A stretch of 64,000 nucleotides of DNA from Elmis aenea. Its lineage: Eukaryota > Arthropoda > Insecta > Coleoptera > Elmidae. The notes under the pieces are model-generated. The model was not told where the DNA came from and searched no databases. It saw only the letters and a list, made by a program, of their open reading frames with translations. Made by a program: the position numbers and the translations under genes. The stretch covers positions 2,728,001 through 2,792,000 of the forward strand of contig OX393578.1 in assembly GCA_947652605.1 (NCBI GenBank), written 5' to 3'. Positions 23,423-35,642 of the stretch are shown one piece after another (position 1 is the first letter of the stretch; each line of letters begins with the position of its first letter).

Positions 23423-24940
23423 CAACCCTTTTCGCTCTTCAATTCTTAGCGACCTTTAAGGTATTTTGTGTATGTAAAATGGCATACCAAACAAAAAAAT
23501 TCTGGTGTCTGCAGCTGACTTTCATCATACATACTTCTGAATTTTTGCCTACAAAAAGTTTGATTTGGCTTTTTTTTATGGTGTTCACGTTGATTTTTTT
23601 TTAAGGAGGTTATTATTACTTGTAAGCCATATTTTGTTGTATGTATGAGAGTGGACGGTAAAAAAATATTACAAAAACTCCGGTTTACTGTCTGAAAAGT
23701 TTGAAGAACTTGGATTGATTTAACTCTATTTTTCATGGCTAGGGGGATTAGTAAATAAAATCTTTACGACTGAACAAAACCTTTTCCGAACTATTCTGTT
23801 GGGTTTTCAAGTAAGACAATGCGAATGTGATATCAGTTATGATGCGTTAATATGCGCCTTGTCCGCATTGGGGGCGGGTATAGATTCGCCTTATGAATAG
23901 TGCATGAGGCCCGCCGGTATTAAGCTAATCATAAAGGTACGCGAAGTATGCGCCGTGCGTGTGTCCACATGAAATCTAGTGTGTGTGGGAGATAGTGCCA
24001 GACACGCAACCGAAGTCGCCAATCATCATTCCAGTTTTCTCACAAAAATCCTTTCCCATCGTGCACACCCACTAATAGAGCGGCGTTCGTTTTTTTCTCT
24101 CTCCCGTTCTTCAGCTTTCATAAAATTTATTGCGAAATGATAGGTTCATTTCGACCGCATTTCTTTGCGGAATATTTTGACACGCAAGCGTTCACTTAAA
24201 TAATAATTAGCCCACTTAAATTACTATTGTTTGACGCCTACTGTGATGTATTAATTGCAGCTCTTTTTGATTCACAACCGATAATTATAAATGGAATTAG
24301 AAAGAAACTAGATTCAAATGATTGGAGGATATGAATGCTTGTGTAATACAACGGCTTGCGATTTGCGTGTGGTGACTTATTCTTTGTTGAAAAGTTTTTG
24401 ATACTGTGGAAAAATTTATTCAGATTGAAAAATTTCCGATTTTTGTTTGTCAATGCGCCATTTTTTGTACATCTTTTGCGTAAGATTGAAGCGTAGTGTA
24501 GCTAGTTTAGTGTGTATTATCATGGTGAAGCTATATCTGATATAGTTACTATACTAAATATATTTATGCATATTGAGCAAGTGAGTCAGGCTCCATAGTC
24601 TGTTATTATCGCATTTGGAACCCTAGAGCAGCTCTAGGGACGGCTTTGTGGCGGTCCCAAGAGGTTCAACTTTCCTAAACGACGATCACACTAACTCAAT
24701 AAACCGCGGTCGTCTATTTCGGTGTGAATAAATGCATCTATGATCAACATTCAATACGTTAAACACAAAATATGGCACGATCTTCTATATATAATAAACA
24801 CAATACGTACCTCTTCAAATTTCGTTTAGTAATCAAAGTTTTAGACAAGAAATCGGTCTATAATTGTATCCCCGTTTTTGTAAATCGTAATTTGTACGAA
24901 TTGAAGGCGAATAATTGTTGTACAGATTGCAAAGTTTGCT
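23423..24940. other. Non-coding DNA with GC-richer patch and a short perfect hairpin
   Basis: No gene is supported. About 23860-24110 is a complex, GC-richer stretch that could be regulatory or an exon, without clear signals. At 24621-24639 CCCTAGAG and CTCTAGGG flank a 3-nt loop, forming a perfect 8-bp hairpin. Confidence 0.3.
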
Positions 24941-25035
24941 TTAGTTAATTAACAATCGATTTCCGTGAAAAACTTGGGGTCTTTGCTTTTTTCCCATTTT
25001 TTACGAAAAACTAAAAATCGTATTAAGGACTTATC
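24941..25035. repeat. Diverged satellite monomer piece
   Basis: GGTCTTTGCTTTTTTCCC, then TTTTTTACGAAAAACTAAAA and ATCGTATTAAGGACTTATCC align with the GCCTTTGTACTTTTTCC...CACGAAAAATTGAAAG part of the 160-bp satellite monomer at 25-33 kb. It is much more diverged than any monomer inside the array, so it marks the old edge of the array. Confidence 0.55.
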
Positions 25036-25043
25036 CTAAATTA

Positions 25044-25140
25044 TTTTATTTAGTCATGAGTCCTTCTACTGTTAGCTGTAGGACTGTCAAGTTGTGTTGT
25101 GCTGACTTTTTCTCATGTTTTTCTGTCTTGTGCTAGCTTT
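25044..25140 (-). mobile_element. Non-LTR retrotransposon 3' tail, fifth copy, inserted at satellite edge
   Basis: The first 97 bases of the same 3' end as at 2815 (TTTAGTCATGAGTCCTTCTA...CTTGTGCTAGC) are followed at once by satellite sequence. The copy sits between a diverged satellite piece (24941-25035) and the homogeneous array, so it inserted into or beside the array edge, or was joined to it by recombination. Confidence 0.75.
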
Positions 25141-27811
25141 TTTAAGTCTAATAATCCTTAATTTGGCCCTAAATAACGTGTATAAGAAGTTTAAAGCCAT
25201 TTGCTTTCGTTTTAAGAAAATCGATTTTTTTGTCAAAAAAGTGCAAAGACTATAGCCTTTGTACTTTTTCCATTTTTCACGAAAAATTGAAAGTCAATTT
25301 TTAAGTCTAATAATCCTTAATTTGGCCCTAAATAACGTGTATAAGAAGTTTAAAGCCATTTGCTTTCGTTTTAAGAAAATCGATTTTTTTTGTCAAAAAA
25401 GTGCAAAGACTATAGCCTTTGTACTTTTTCCATTTTTCACGAAAAATTGAAAGTCAATTTTTAAGTCTAATAATCCTTAATTTGGCCCTAAATAACGTGT
25501 ATAAGAAGTTTAAAGCCATTTGCTTTCGTTTTAAGAAAATCGATTTTTTTGTCAAAAAAGTGCAAAGACTATAGCCTTTGTACTTTTTCCATTTTTCACG
25601 AAAAATTGAAAGTCAATTTTTAAGTCTAATAATCCTTAATTTGGCCCTAAATAACGTGTATAAGAAGTTTAAAGCCATTTGCTTTCGTTTTAAGAAAATC
25701 GATTTTTTTGTCAAAAAAGTGCAAAGACTATAGCCTTTGTACTTTTTCCATTTTTCACGAAAAATTGAAAGTCAATTTTTAAGTCTAATAATCCTTAATT
25801 TGGCCCTAAATAACGTGTATAAGAAGTTTAAAGCCATTTGCTTTCGTTTTAAGAAAATCGATTTTTTTGTCAAAAAAGTGCAAAGACTATATATAGCCTT
25901 TGTACTTTTTCCATTTTTTACGAAAAATTGAAAGTCAATTTTTAAGTCTAATAATCCTTAATTTGGCCCTAAATAACGTGTATAAGAAGTTTAAAGCCAT
26001 CTGCTTTCGTTTTAAGAAAATCGATTTTTTTGTCAAAAAAGTGCAAAGACTATAGCCTTTGTACTTTTTCCATTTTTCACGAAAAATTGAAAGTCAATTT
26101 TTAAGTCTAATAATCCTTAATTTGGCCCTAAATAACGTGTATAAGAAGTTTAAAGCCATTTGCTTTCGTTTTAAGAAAATCGATTTTTTTTGTCAAAAAA
26201 GTGCAAAGACTATAGCCTTTGTACTTTTTCCATTTTTCACGAAAAATTGAAAGTCAATTTTTAAGTCTACTAATCCTTAATTTGGCCCTAAATAACGTGT
26301 ATAAGAAGTTTAAAGCCATTTGCTTTCGTTTTAAGAAAATCGATTTTTTTGTCAAAAAAGTGCAAAGACTATAGCCTTTGTACTTTTTCCATTTTTCACG
26401 AAAAATTGAAAGTCAATTTTTAAGTCTACTAATCCTTAATTTGGCCCTAAATAACGTGTATAAGAAGTTTAAAGCCATTTGCTTTCGTTTTAAGAAAATC
26501 GATTTTTTTTGTCAAAAAAGTGCAAAGACTATAGCCTTTGTACTTTTTCCATTTTTCACGAAAAATTGAAAGTCAATTTTTAAGTCTACTAATCCTTAAT
26601 TTGGCCCTAAATAACGTGTATAAGAAGTTTAAAGCCATTTGCTTTCGTTTTAAGAAAATCGATTTTTTTTGTCAAAAAAGTGCAAAGACTATAGCCTTTG
26701 TACTTTTTCCATTTTTCACGAAAAATTGAAAGTCAATTTTTAAGTCTACTAATCCTTAATTTGGCCCTAAATAACGTGTATAAGAAGTTTAAAGCCATCT
26801 GCTTTCGTTTTAAGAAAATCGATTTTTTTGTCAAAAAAGTGCAAAGACTATAGCCTTTGTACTTTTTCCATTTTTCACGAAAAATTGAAAGTCAATTTTT
26901 AAGTCTAATAATCCTTAATTTGGCCCTAAATAACGTGTATAAGAAGTTTAAAGCCATTTGCTTTCGTTTTAAGAAAATCGATTTTTTTGTCAAAAAAGTG
27001 CAAAGACTATAGCCTTTGTACTTTTTCCATTTTTCACGAAAAATTGAAAGTCAATTTTTAAGTCTAATAATCCTTAATTTGGCCCTAAATAACGTGTATA
27101 AGAAGTTTAAAGCCATTTGCTTTCGTTTTAAGAAAATCGATTTTTTTGTCAAAAAAGTGCAAAGACTATAGCCTTTGTACTTTTTCCATTTTTTACGAAA
27201 AATTGAAAGTCAATTTTTAAGTCTAATAATCCTTAATTTGGCCCTAAATAACGTGTATAAGAAGTTTAAAGCCATCTGCTTTCGTTTTAAGAAAATCGAT
27301 TTTTTTGTCAAAAAAGTGCAAAGACTATAGCCTTTGTACTTTTTCCATTTTTCACGAAAAATTGAAAGTAAATTTTTAAGTCTAATAATCCTTAATTTGG
27401 CCATAAATAACGTGTATAAGAAGTTTAAAGCCATTTGCTTTCGTTTTAAGAAAATCGATTTTTTTGTCAAAAAAGTGCAAAGACTATAGCCTTTGTACTT
27501 TTTCCATTTTTCACGAAAAATTGAAAGTCAATTTTTAAGTCTAATAATCCTTAATTTGGCCATAAATAACGTGTATAAGAAGTTTAAAGCCATTTGCTTT
27601 CGTTTTAAGAAAATCGATTTTTTTGTCAAAAAAGTGCAAAGACTATAGCCTTTGTACTTTTTCCATTTTTCACGAAAAATTGAAAGTCAATTTTTAAGTC
27701 TAATAATCCTTAATTTGGCCCTAAATAACGTGTATAAGAAGTTTAAAGCCATTTGCTTTCGTTTTAAGAAAATCGATTTTTTTTGTCAAAAAAGTGCAAA
27801 GACTATAGCCT

Positions 27812-28935
27812 TTGTACTTTTTCCATTTTTCACGAAAAATTGAAAGTCAATTTTTAAGTCTAATAATCCTTAATTTGGCCATAAATAACGTGTATAAGAA
27901 GTTTAAAGCCATTTGCTTTCGTTTTAAGAAAATCGATTTTTTTGTCAAAAAAGTGCAAAGACTATATATAGCCTTTGTACTTTTTCCATTTTTCACGAAA
28001 AATTGAAAGTCAATTTTTAAGTCTAATAATCCTTAATTTGGCCATAAATAACGTGTATAAGAAGTTTAAAGCCATTTGCTTTCGTTTTAAGAAAATCGAT
28101 TTTTTTGTCAAAAAAGTGCAAAGACTATAGCCTTTGTACTTTTTCCATTTTTCACGAAAAATTGAAAGTCAATTTTTAAGTCTAATAATCCTTAATTTGG
28201 CCCTAAATAACGTGTATAAGAAGTTTAAAGCCATTTGCTTTCGTTTTAAGAAAATCGTTTTTTTTTGTCAAAAAAGTGCAAAGACTATAGCCTTTGTACT
28301 TTTTCCATTTTTCACGAAAAATTGAAAGTCAATTTTTAAGTCTACTAATCCTTAATTTGGCCCTAAATAACGTGTATAAGAAGTTTAAAGCCATTTGCTT
28401 TCGTTTTAAGAAAATCGATTTTTTTGTCAAAAAAGTGCAAAGACTATAATAGCCTTTGTACTTTTTCCATTTTTCACGAAAAATTGAAAGTCAATTTTTA
28501 AGTCTACTAATCCTTAATTTGGCCCTAAATAACGTGTATAAGAAGTTTAAAGCCATTTGCTTTCGTTTTAAGAAAATCGATTTTTTTTGTCAAAAAAGTG
28601 CAAAGACTATAGCCTTTGTACTTTTTCCATTTTTCACGAAAAATTGAAAGTCAATTTTTAAGTCTACTAATCCTTAATTTGGCCCTAAATAACGTGTATA
28701 AGAAGTTTAAAGCCATTTGCTTTCGTTTTAAGAAAATCGATTTTTTTTGTCAAAAAAGTGCAAAGACTATAGCCTTTGTACTTTTTCCATTTTTCACGAA
28801 AAATTGAAAGTCAATTTTTAAGTCTACTAATCCTTAATTTGGCCCTAAATAACGTGTATAAGAAGTTTAAAGCCATTTGCTTTCGTTTTAAGAAAATCGA
28901 TTTTTTTTGTCAAAAAAGTGCAAAGACTATAGCCT
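27812..28935. repeat. Satellite higher-order unit, copy A (7 monomers)
   Basis: Seven successive monomers show this variant series: TATATA insertion with GGCCATAA; GGCCATAA with 7 T; ATCGTTTT; TCTACTAA with 7 T; then three TCTACTAA monomers with 8 T. The same series in the same order is found at 31495-32615, apart from the first monomer there having GGCCCTAA. This marks a duplicated multi-monomer block. Confidence 0.8.
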
Positions 28936-31494
28936 TTGTACTTTTTCCATTTTTCACGAAAAATTGAAAGTCAATTTTTAAGTCTACTAATCCTTAATTT
29001 GGCCCTAAATAACGTGTATAAGAAGTTTAAAGCCATTTGCTTTCGTTTTAAGAAAATCGATTTTTTTGTCAAAAAAGTGCAAAGACTATATATAGCCTTT
29101 GTACTTTTTCCATTTTTCACGAAAAATTGAAAGTCAATTTTTAAGTCTAATAATCCTTAATTTGGCCATAAATAACGTGTATAAGAAGTTTAAAGCCATT
29201 TGCTTTCGTTTTAAGAAAATCGATTTTTTTGTCAAAAAAGTGCAAAGACTATAGCCTTTGTACTTTTTCCATTTTTCACGAAAAATTGAAAGTCAATTTT
29301 TAAGTCTAATAATCCTTAATTTGGCCCTAAATAACGTGTATAAGAAGTTTAAAGCCATTTGCTTTCGTTTTAAGAAAATCGTTTTTTTTTGTCAAAAAAG
29401 TGCAAAGACTATAGCCTTTGTACTTTTTCCATTTTTCACGAAAAATTGAAAGTCAATTTTTAAGTCTACTAATCCTTAATTTGGCCCTAAATAACGTGTA
29501 TAAGAAGTTTAAAGCCATTTGCTTTCGTTTTAAGAAAATCGATTTTTTTGTCAAAAAAGTGCAAAGACTATAGCCTTTGTACTTTTTCCATTTTTCACGA
29601 AAAATTGAAAGTCAATTTTTAAGTCTAATAATCCTTAATTTGGCCATAAATAACGTGTATAAGAAGTTTAAAGCCATTTGCTTTCGTTTTAAGAAAATCG
29701 ATTTTTTTGTCAAAAAAGTGCAAAGACTATAGCCTTTGTACTTTTTCCATTTTTCACGAAAAATTGAAAGTCAATTTTTAAGTCTAATAATCCTTAATTT
29801 GGCCCTAAATAACGTGTATAAGAAGTTTAAAGCCATTTGCTTTCGTTTTAAGAAAATCGATTTTTTTTGTCAAAAAAGTGCAAAGACTATAGCCTTTGTA
29901 CTTTTTCCATTTTTCACGAAAAATTGAAAGTCAATTTTTAAGTCTAATAATCCTTAATTTGGCCCTAAATAACGTGTATAAGAAGTTTAAAGCCATTTGC
30001 TTTCGTTTTAAGAAAATCGATTTTTTTTGTCAAAAAAGTGCAAAGACTATAGCCTTTGTACTTTTTCCATTTTTCACGAAAAATTGAAAGTCAATTTTTA
30101 AGTCTAATAATCCTTAATTTGGCCCTAAATAACGTGTATAAGAAGTTTAAAGCCATTTGCTTTCGTTTTAAGAAAATCGATTTTTTTTGTCAAAAAAGTG
30201 CAAAGACTATAGCCTTTGTACTTTTTCCATTTTTCACGAAAAATTGAAAGTCAATTTTTAAGTCTAATAATCCTTAATTTGGCCCTAAATAACGTGTATA
30301 AGAAGTTTAAAGCCATCTGCTTTCGTTTTAAGAAAATCGATTTTTTTTTGTCAAAAAAGTGCAAAGACTATAGCCTTTGTACTTTTTCCATTTTTCACGA
30401 AAAATTGAAAGTCAATTTTTAAGTCTAATAATCCTTAATTTGGCCATAAATAACGTGTATAAGAAGTTTAAAGCCATTTGCTTTCGTTTTAAGAAAATCG
30501 ATTTTTTTGTCAAAAAAGTGCAAAGACTATAGCCTTTGTACTTTTTCCATTTTTCACGAAAAATTGAAAGTCAATTTTTAAGTCTAATAATCCTTAATTT
30601 GGCCCTAAATAACGTGTATAAGAAGTTTAAAGCCATTTGCTTTCGTTTTAAGAAAATCGATTTTTTTTGTCAAAAAAGTGCAAAGACTATTAGCCTTTGT
30701 ACTTTTTCCATTTTTCACGAAAAATTGAAAGTCAATTTTTAAGTCTAATAATCCTTAATTTGGCCCTAAATAACGTGTATAAGAAGTTTAAAGCCATTTG
30801 CTTTCGTTTTAAGAAAATCGATTTTTTTGTCAAAAAAGTGCAAAGACTATATATAGCCTTTGTACTTTTTCCATTTTTCACGAAAAATTGAAAGTCAATT
30901 TTTAAGTCTAATAATCCTTAATTTGGCCATAAATAACGTGTATAAGAAGTTTAAAGCCATTTGCTTTCGTTTTAAGAAAATCGATTTTTTTGTCAAAAAA
31001 GTGCAAAGACTGCCTTTGTACTTTTTCCATTTTTCACGAAAAATTGAAAGTCAATTTTTAAGTCTAATAATCCTTAATTTGGCCCTAAATAACGTGTATA
31101 AGAAGTTTAAAGCCATTTGCTTTCGTTTTAAGAAAATCGTTTTTTTTTGTCAAAAAAGTGCAAAGACTATAGCCTTTGTACTTTTTCCATTTTTCACGAA
31201 AAATTGAAAGTCAATTTTTAAGTCTACTAATCCTTAATTTGGCCCTAAATAACGTGTATAAGAAGTTTAAAGCCATTTGCTTTCGTTTTAAGAAAATCGA
31301 TTTTTTTGTCAAAAAAGTGCAAAGACTATAGCCTTTGTACTTTTTCCATTTTTCACGAAAAATTGAAAGTCAATTTTTAAGTCTAATAATCCTTAATTTG
31401 GCCCTAAATAACGTGTATAAGAAGTTTAAAGCCATTTGCTTTCGTTTTAAGAAAATCGATTTTTTTTGTCAAAAAAGTGCAAAGACTATAGCCT

Positions 31495-32615
31495 TTGTAC
31501 TTTTTCCATTTTTCACGAAAAATTGAAAGTCAATTTTTAAGTCTAATAATCCTTAATTTGGCCCTAAATAACGTGTATAAGAAGTTTAAAGCCATTTGCT
31601 TTCGTTTTAAGAAAATCGATTTTTTTGTCAAAAAAGTGCAAAGACTATATATAGCCTTTGTACTTTTTCCATTTTTCACGAAAAATTGAAAGTCAATTTT
31701 TAAGTCTAATAATCCTTAATTTGGCCATAAATAACGTGTATAAGAAGTTTAAAGCCATTTGCTTTCGTTTTAAGAAAATCGATTTTTTTGTCAAAAAAGT
31801 GCAAAGACTATAGCCTTTGTACTTTTTCCATTTTTCACGAAAAATTGAAAGTCAATTTTTAAGTCTAATAATCCTTAATTTGGCCCTAAATAACGTGTAT
31901 AAGAAGTTTAAAGCCATTTGCTTTCGTTTTAAGAAAATCGTTTTTTTTTGTCAAAAAAGTGCAAAGACTATAGCCTTTGTACTTTTTCCATTTTTCACGA
32001 AAAATTGAAAGTCAATTTTTAAGTCTACTAATCCTTAATTTGGCCCTAAATAACGTGTATAAGAAGTTTAAAGCCATTTGCTTTCGTTTTAAGAAAATCG
32101 ATTTTTTTGTCAAAAAAGTGCAAAGACTATAGCCTTTGTACTTTTTCCATTTTTCACGAAAAATTGAAAGTCAATTTTTAAGTCTACTAATCCTTAATTT
32201 GGCCCTAAATAACGTGTATAAGAAGTTTAAAGCCATTTGCTTTCGTTTTAAGAAAATCGATTTTTTTTGTCAAAAAAGTGCAAAGACTATAGCCTTTGTA
32301 CTTTTTCCATTTTTCACGAAAAATTGAAAGTCAATTTTTAAGTCTACTAATCCTTAATTTGGCCCTAAATAACGTGTATAAGAAGTTTAAAGCCATTTGC
32401 TTTCGTTTTAAGAAAATCGATTTTTTTTGTCAAAAAAGTGCAAAGACTATAGCCTTTGTACTTTTTCCATTTTTCACGAAAAATTGAAAGTCAATTTTTA
32501 AGTCTACTAATCCTTAATTTGGCCCTAAATAACGTGTATAAGAAGTTTAAAGCCATTTGCTTTCGTTTTAAGAAAATCGATTTTTTTTGTCAAAAAAGTG
32601 CAAAGACTATAGCCT
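31495..32615. repeat. Satellite higher-order unit, copy B (7 monomers)
   Basis: Repeats the variant series of 27812-28935, displaced by about 3.68 kb. Shorter versions of its first four monomers also occur at 28936-29576 and 30697-31334, so a four-monomer module occurs four times in all. Confidence 0.8.
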
Positions 32616-33160
32616 TTGTACTTTTTCCATTTTTCACGAAAAATTGAAAGTCAATTTTTAAGTCTAATAATCCTTAATTTGGCCCTAAATAACGTGTATA
32701 AGAAGTTTAAAGCCATTTGCTTTCGTTTTAAGAAAATCGATTTTTTTTGTCAAAAAAGTGCAAAGACTATAGCCTTTGTACTTTTTCCATTTTTCACGAA
32801 AAATTGAAAGTCAATTTTTAAGTCTAATAATCCTTAATTTGGCCCTAAATAACGTGTATAAGAAGTTTAAAGCCATTTGCTTTCGTTTTAAGAAAATCGA
32901 TTTTTTTTGTCAAAAAAGTGCAAAGACTATAGCCTTTGTACTTTTTCCATTTTTCACGAAAAATTGAAAGTCAATTTTTAAGTCTAATAATCCTTAATTT
33001 GGCCCTAAATAACGTGTATAAGAAGTTTAAAGCCATTTGCTTTCGTTTTAAGAAAATCGATTTTTTTTGTCAAAAAAGTGCAAAGACTATAGCCTTTGTA
33101 CTTTTTCCATTTTTCACGAAAAATTGAAAGTCAATTTTTAAGTCTAATAATCCTTAATTA

Positions 33161-33906
33161 TAATAAACGAAACCGACGTGTTTTATTATGCAAATGTCTA
33201 ATAAAATTTGTTACGTAATCGTGTGGGCTTGGGGTGATACAGGAACGATTATCTGCGCCAAGACGCCTCCCCATATAACTTTTTCCATGCGAATTATAGA
33301 CCACCCATTGTTAAACTTAAACTCTAATTGGAACGCCGCAAAATTTCTATTGTTCTGGCATGCACAGTCGGTGCAGCATAATGGTGAGCCTTTTTAAAAT
33401 AACTGACGGTTTGCGCTTCGTACCGGTAAATCACTCAATAACTAGCGATGCTTTCGTTCGCTCAAAAAATAGTAAAGAAAGTAACTTGAAACATTTCCAA
33501 TAGGTTTAGTTTTAAGTTTTAATTAATGTATTCCAACGTTTCACCATTTGCGAATGTACAGCAGCTTTGTGGTTTAACGAAAGAGTACGTTGTACTAAAC
33601 AGGGCATTGTTTAAAACAATCGGACATAACATGGGGGAGAAATAATCTGTCAAAATGTGGTAAGCAGTCTTCTCCACTTGTGCAGTAATCAGTCACTTGC
33701 TGGCTATCGGAGCTTAGAAGTTAGCAATAATTTGTGGGGTGTAATGCACGCGAGTACACCCAGTAAAAGTATTGTTTTAGCTCGAAGAATCATAAGTTTG
33801 CAGAGAAAGAAAATTGTTTTAAAGAAATTAGAGGCGCCAATTAAGAAGCAAAAGGTCCTTAGAATTGGCCTCCTATGTAAATTTTTACTTTTAACTTTAA
33901 TACGAA
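33161..33906. other. Non-coding DNA right of the satellite
   Basis: Less AT-rich, unique sequence begins at once after the array (33160-33420). Plus-strand frames at 33188-33397 and 33657-34067 have no domain, and the second runs into the hAT element. No gene is supported. Confidence 0.3.
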
Positions 33907-34373
33907 CAGGGCTGGCTCTAGTAAACGCGGGACCCGATGCAAGGGCAAGCTGTTGGGCCCCTCTCCCCGCAAACAAATTATTTATACCTTATCATACAAA
34001 TAATATTTTTTTAAATACAATTTTTAACAAATCATGCCAGAAATCTAAAGACACCAAGAATTTGTAATCTTTCATTTGAGTAGCCAAAGATTCTGCTTCA
34101 CTGCGTTTCCGTAAACGTTTCAACTGGAATTATCTCACAAAAGCTTTTGTTAATTGATTTGATGATAATATTCGATAAATAATCTATTGTATTACTGTGG
34201 TTTAGTTTATTTATTAAGTTTAGTATTTCACTACTGAACAATAACTTTTTTAAGTGAAATGATAGAAAATTGCATTTTGTTTCTATGCTATTAATAAGGA
34301 TTGTATTTAATTTTTTTATTTTCTGAGCGCGGGGCCCTAGGCAATCGGTGGAATGTGCTTAAGGCCGGCCCTG
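33907..34373. mobile_element. hAT non-autonomous element, 467 bp
   Basis: The left end is CAGGGCTGGCTCTAG and the right end on the minus strand is CAGGGCCGGCCTTAAG. Flanks AATACGAA (33899-33906) and TATACGAA (34374-34381) form an 8-bp target duplication with one mismatch. Its interior right part (34030-34345) matches the transposase-derived fragment at 10.7-11.5 kb, including the GTTTCCGTAAACGTTTCAAC phrase and GAGCGCGGGGCCCTAGGC. It is therefore an internal-deletion derivative of that hAT family with only a small piece of transposase left. Confidence 0.88.
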
Positions 34374-34381
34374 TATACGAA

Positions 34382-35512
34382 TATTGGTTTGTTGGCTTAT
34401 TTTACTTTCAAAAATTCTCCAGTCAAACATAACTTGGTTAGTTATTTGTAAGTTAGTTCATACGTTAATTTCAAGAGCGAAATAGCAAATAAATTTCGAG
34501 ATCTTTAGGAGAATGTGCCCTAATATTTTGAAATGACACATTCGTATTTAAAATACAACTTGGACATTTTGTAAACTTTTAAACAATGCAACAATAGCCA
34601 ATTTTTGCTATTAAAAACCATCTTGCCTAAGCAAATTACCTTTTAGTATTACAAAATCGTTTGATATAAGTCCTTTTACCTTTTTTCATTGTTAATTAAG
34701 CTCACTATCATTCTAGCAGCTTTTTAATTGTTTTAAAGACTAGGTATTACAAATTTTATTAGTTCAACAACAAAAATTAGTTTTTCGTATTGTACCGAGC
34801 ATACAATGAAATCAAAATGAGCAAAATAAAGTTCTTTGTCAGGGGGAAATAGCCAATAACACCATACAACATACAGCGTGAGAGAGCTGGGCTGGTCCAT
34901 GGCAGATCCGATCTGTAAATATAACGCTAATTTCGCGGATAATCCCTTTACGCTGATAGCAGAGAAAGCACTGACAGGATTATATGGAAATGCACTCCGC
35001 AATGCAAACAAATGGGATCTGCTACCATCATTACCATACGCGACATAATTTAATAATTTCGGTATAATTGGGACACATATTTAAGCACGCTGCGGTCGAG
35101 AACAATAAGGACTGCCAAGGAAACCTGCACAGCGAATCTAAATTTTATACATTATATTTTAATTAATTTTTTCAATTTTCAAACCGTCAGTCGTATTAAA
35201 AAACATTTTTCTGTGCTCTGTATTAAAGAGCAATACTTTGTTGTTTTTTTGAACATTAAAATAACTATAATACTAATTTAAAAAACTCTTAAATGTTCTT
35301 GTTTGTGCTCGTATTATTTAAATTGCAAAATGTTTTTGAGTCCCTATTGGCAATTTCTTAAAGCAGTCTTATTATTTTTAATTCAAATCCTTAATATTTG
35401 TTATTTGTAAGGGCATGGCCGTTCACAGAAAATCGGGGCCCCGGGGAAGCAATAGACAACGGGCCCCCCTTTCCTTTAAGAAAGGTATAAATTTAAGACT
35501 CGCATTTTAATA
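34382..35512. other. Non-coding DNA; a complex sORF-bearing patch
   Basis: Mostly AT-rich. Positions 34860-35100 are GC-richer and hold a 49-codon plus-strand frame (annotated separately). A GC-rich GGGGCCCCGGGGAAGC stretch at about 35436 looks like the inside edge of another transposon end without a partner. Confidence 0.35.
34899..35048 (+). CDS. Small ORF, 49 codons, unknown
   Basis: ATG at 34899 opens MADPICKYNANFADNPFTLI followed by AEKALTGLYGNALRNAN and a KWDLLPSLPYAT end, with the stop at 35046-35048. It is the only frame here with balanced amino-acid use, and it coincides with a local rise in GC. The minus-strand frame 35011-34733 overlaps it and looks less protein-like. I recognise no family. 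It might be a short gene, part of an exon, or chance. Confidence 0.25.
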   Translation: MADPICKYNANFADNPFTLIAEKALTGLYGNALRNANKWDLLPSLPYAT

Positions 35513-35514
35513 TA

Positions 35515-35640
35515 CAGGGTGATCCACATAGATGGGCCACTATTAGAATCTTGTTAACGATAAGAGCTACAAAGAAGTTCAAATTAGACAAACTGACGAA
35601 GATTGAAACAAATAAATATGCTTATATGTGGACCACCCTG
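35515..35640. mobile_element. 126-bp MITE with TA flanks
   Basis: The left end CAGGGTGATCCACATA and the right end on the minus strand CAGGGTGGTCCACATA match in 15 of 16 positions. TA lies directly outside each end (35513-35514; 35641-35642). The short size, lack of a frame and TA flanks fit a Tc1/mariner-type MITE. The outer CAGGGTG is shared with the other TACAGGGTG families in the window, but the inner sequence differs. Confidence 0.75.
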
Positions 35641-35642
35641 TA

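Larger units (their letters stand above)
25141..33160. repeat. 160-bp satellite array, about 50 monomers
   Basis: Tandem head-to-tail monomers of 159-163 bp; 49 full monomers start at TTGTACTTTTTCC positions from 25259 to 32936, with partial units at each end. Length changes come from a T-run (7, 8 or 9 T) and from a TA-rich stretch (CTATAGCC, CTATATATAGCC, CTATAATAGCC, CTATTAGCC or a deletion). Diagnostic substitutions are TCTAATAA/TCTACTAA, GGCCCTAA/GGCCATAA, CCATTTGC/CCATCTGC and ATCGATTT/ATCGTTTT. The roughly 63-codon frames that recur in each unit begin at TTG, not ATG, and overlap between units. They are by-products of the repeat, not genes. The array shows higher-order order (see findings). 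The right edge is sharp at about 33158. Confidence 0.98.

Noticed and set aside
25259..33127. Dozens of repeated frames of about 63 codons starting MYFFHFSRK
   Set aside because: They start at TTG, overlap between units, and arise because the 160-bp satellite is open for 192 bases in one phase. Repeat by-product, not a gene family.
33657..34067. Plus-strand 136-codon frame
   Set aside because: Its second half lies inside the hAT element at 33907-34373 and its minus-strand counterpart is equally open; no domain.
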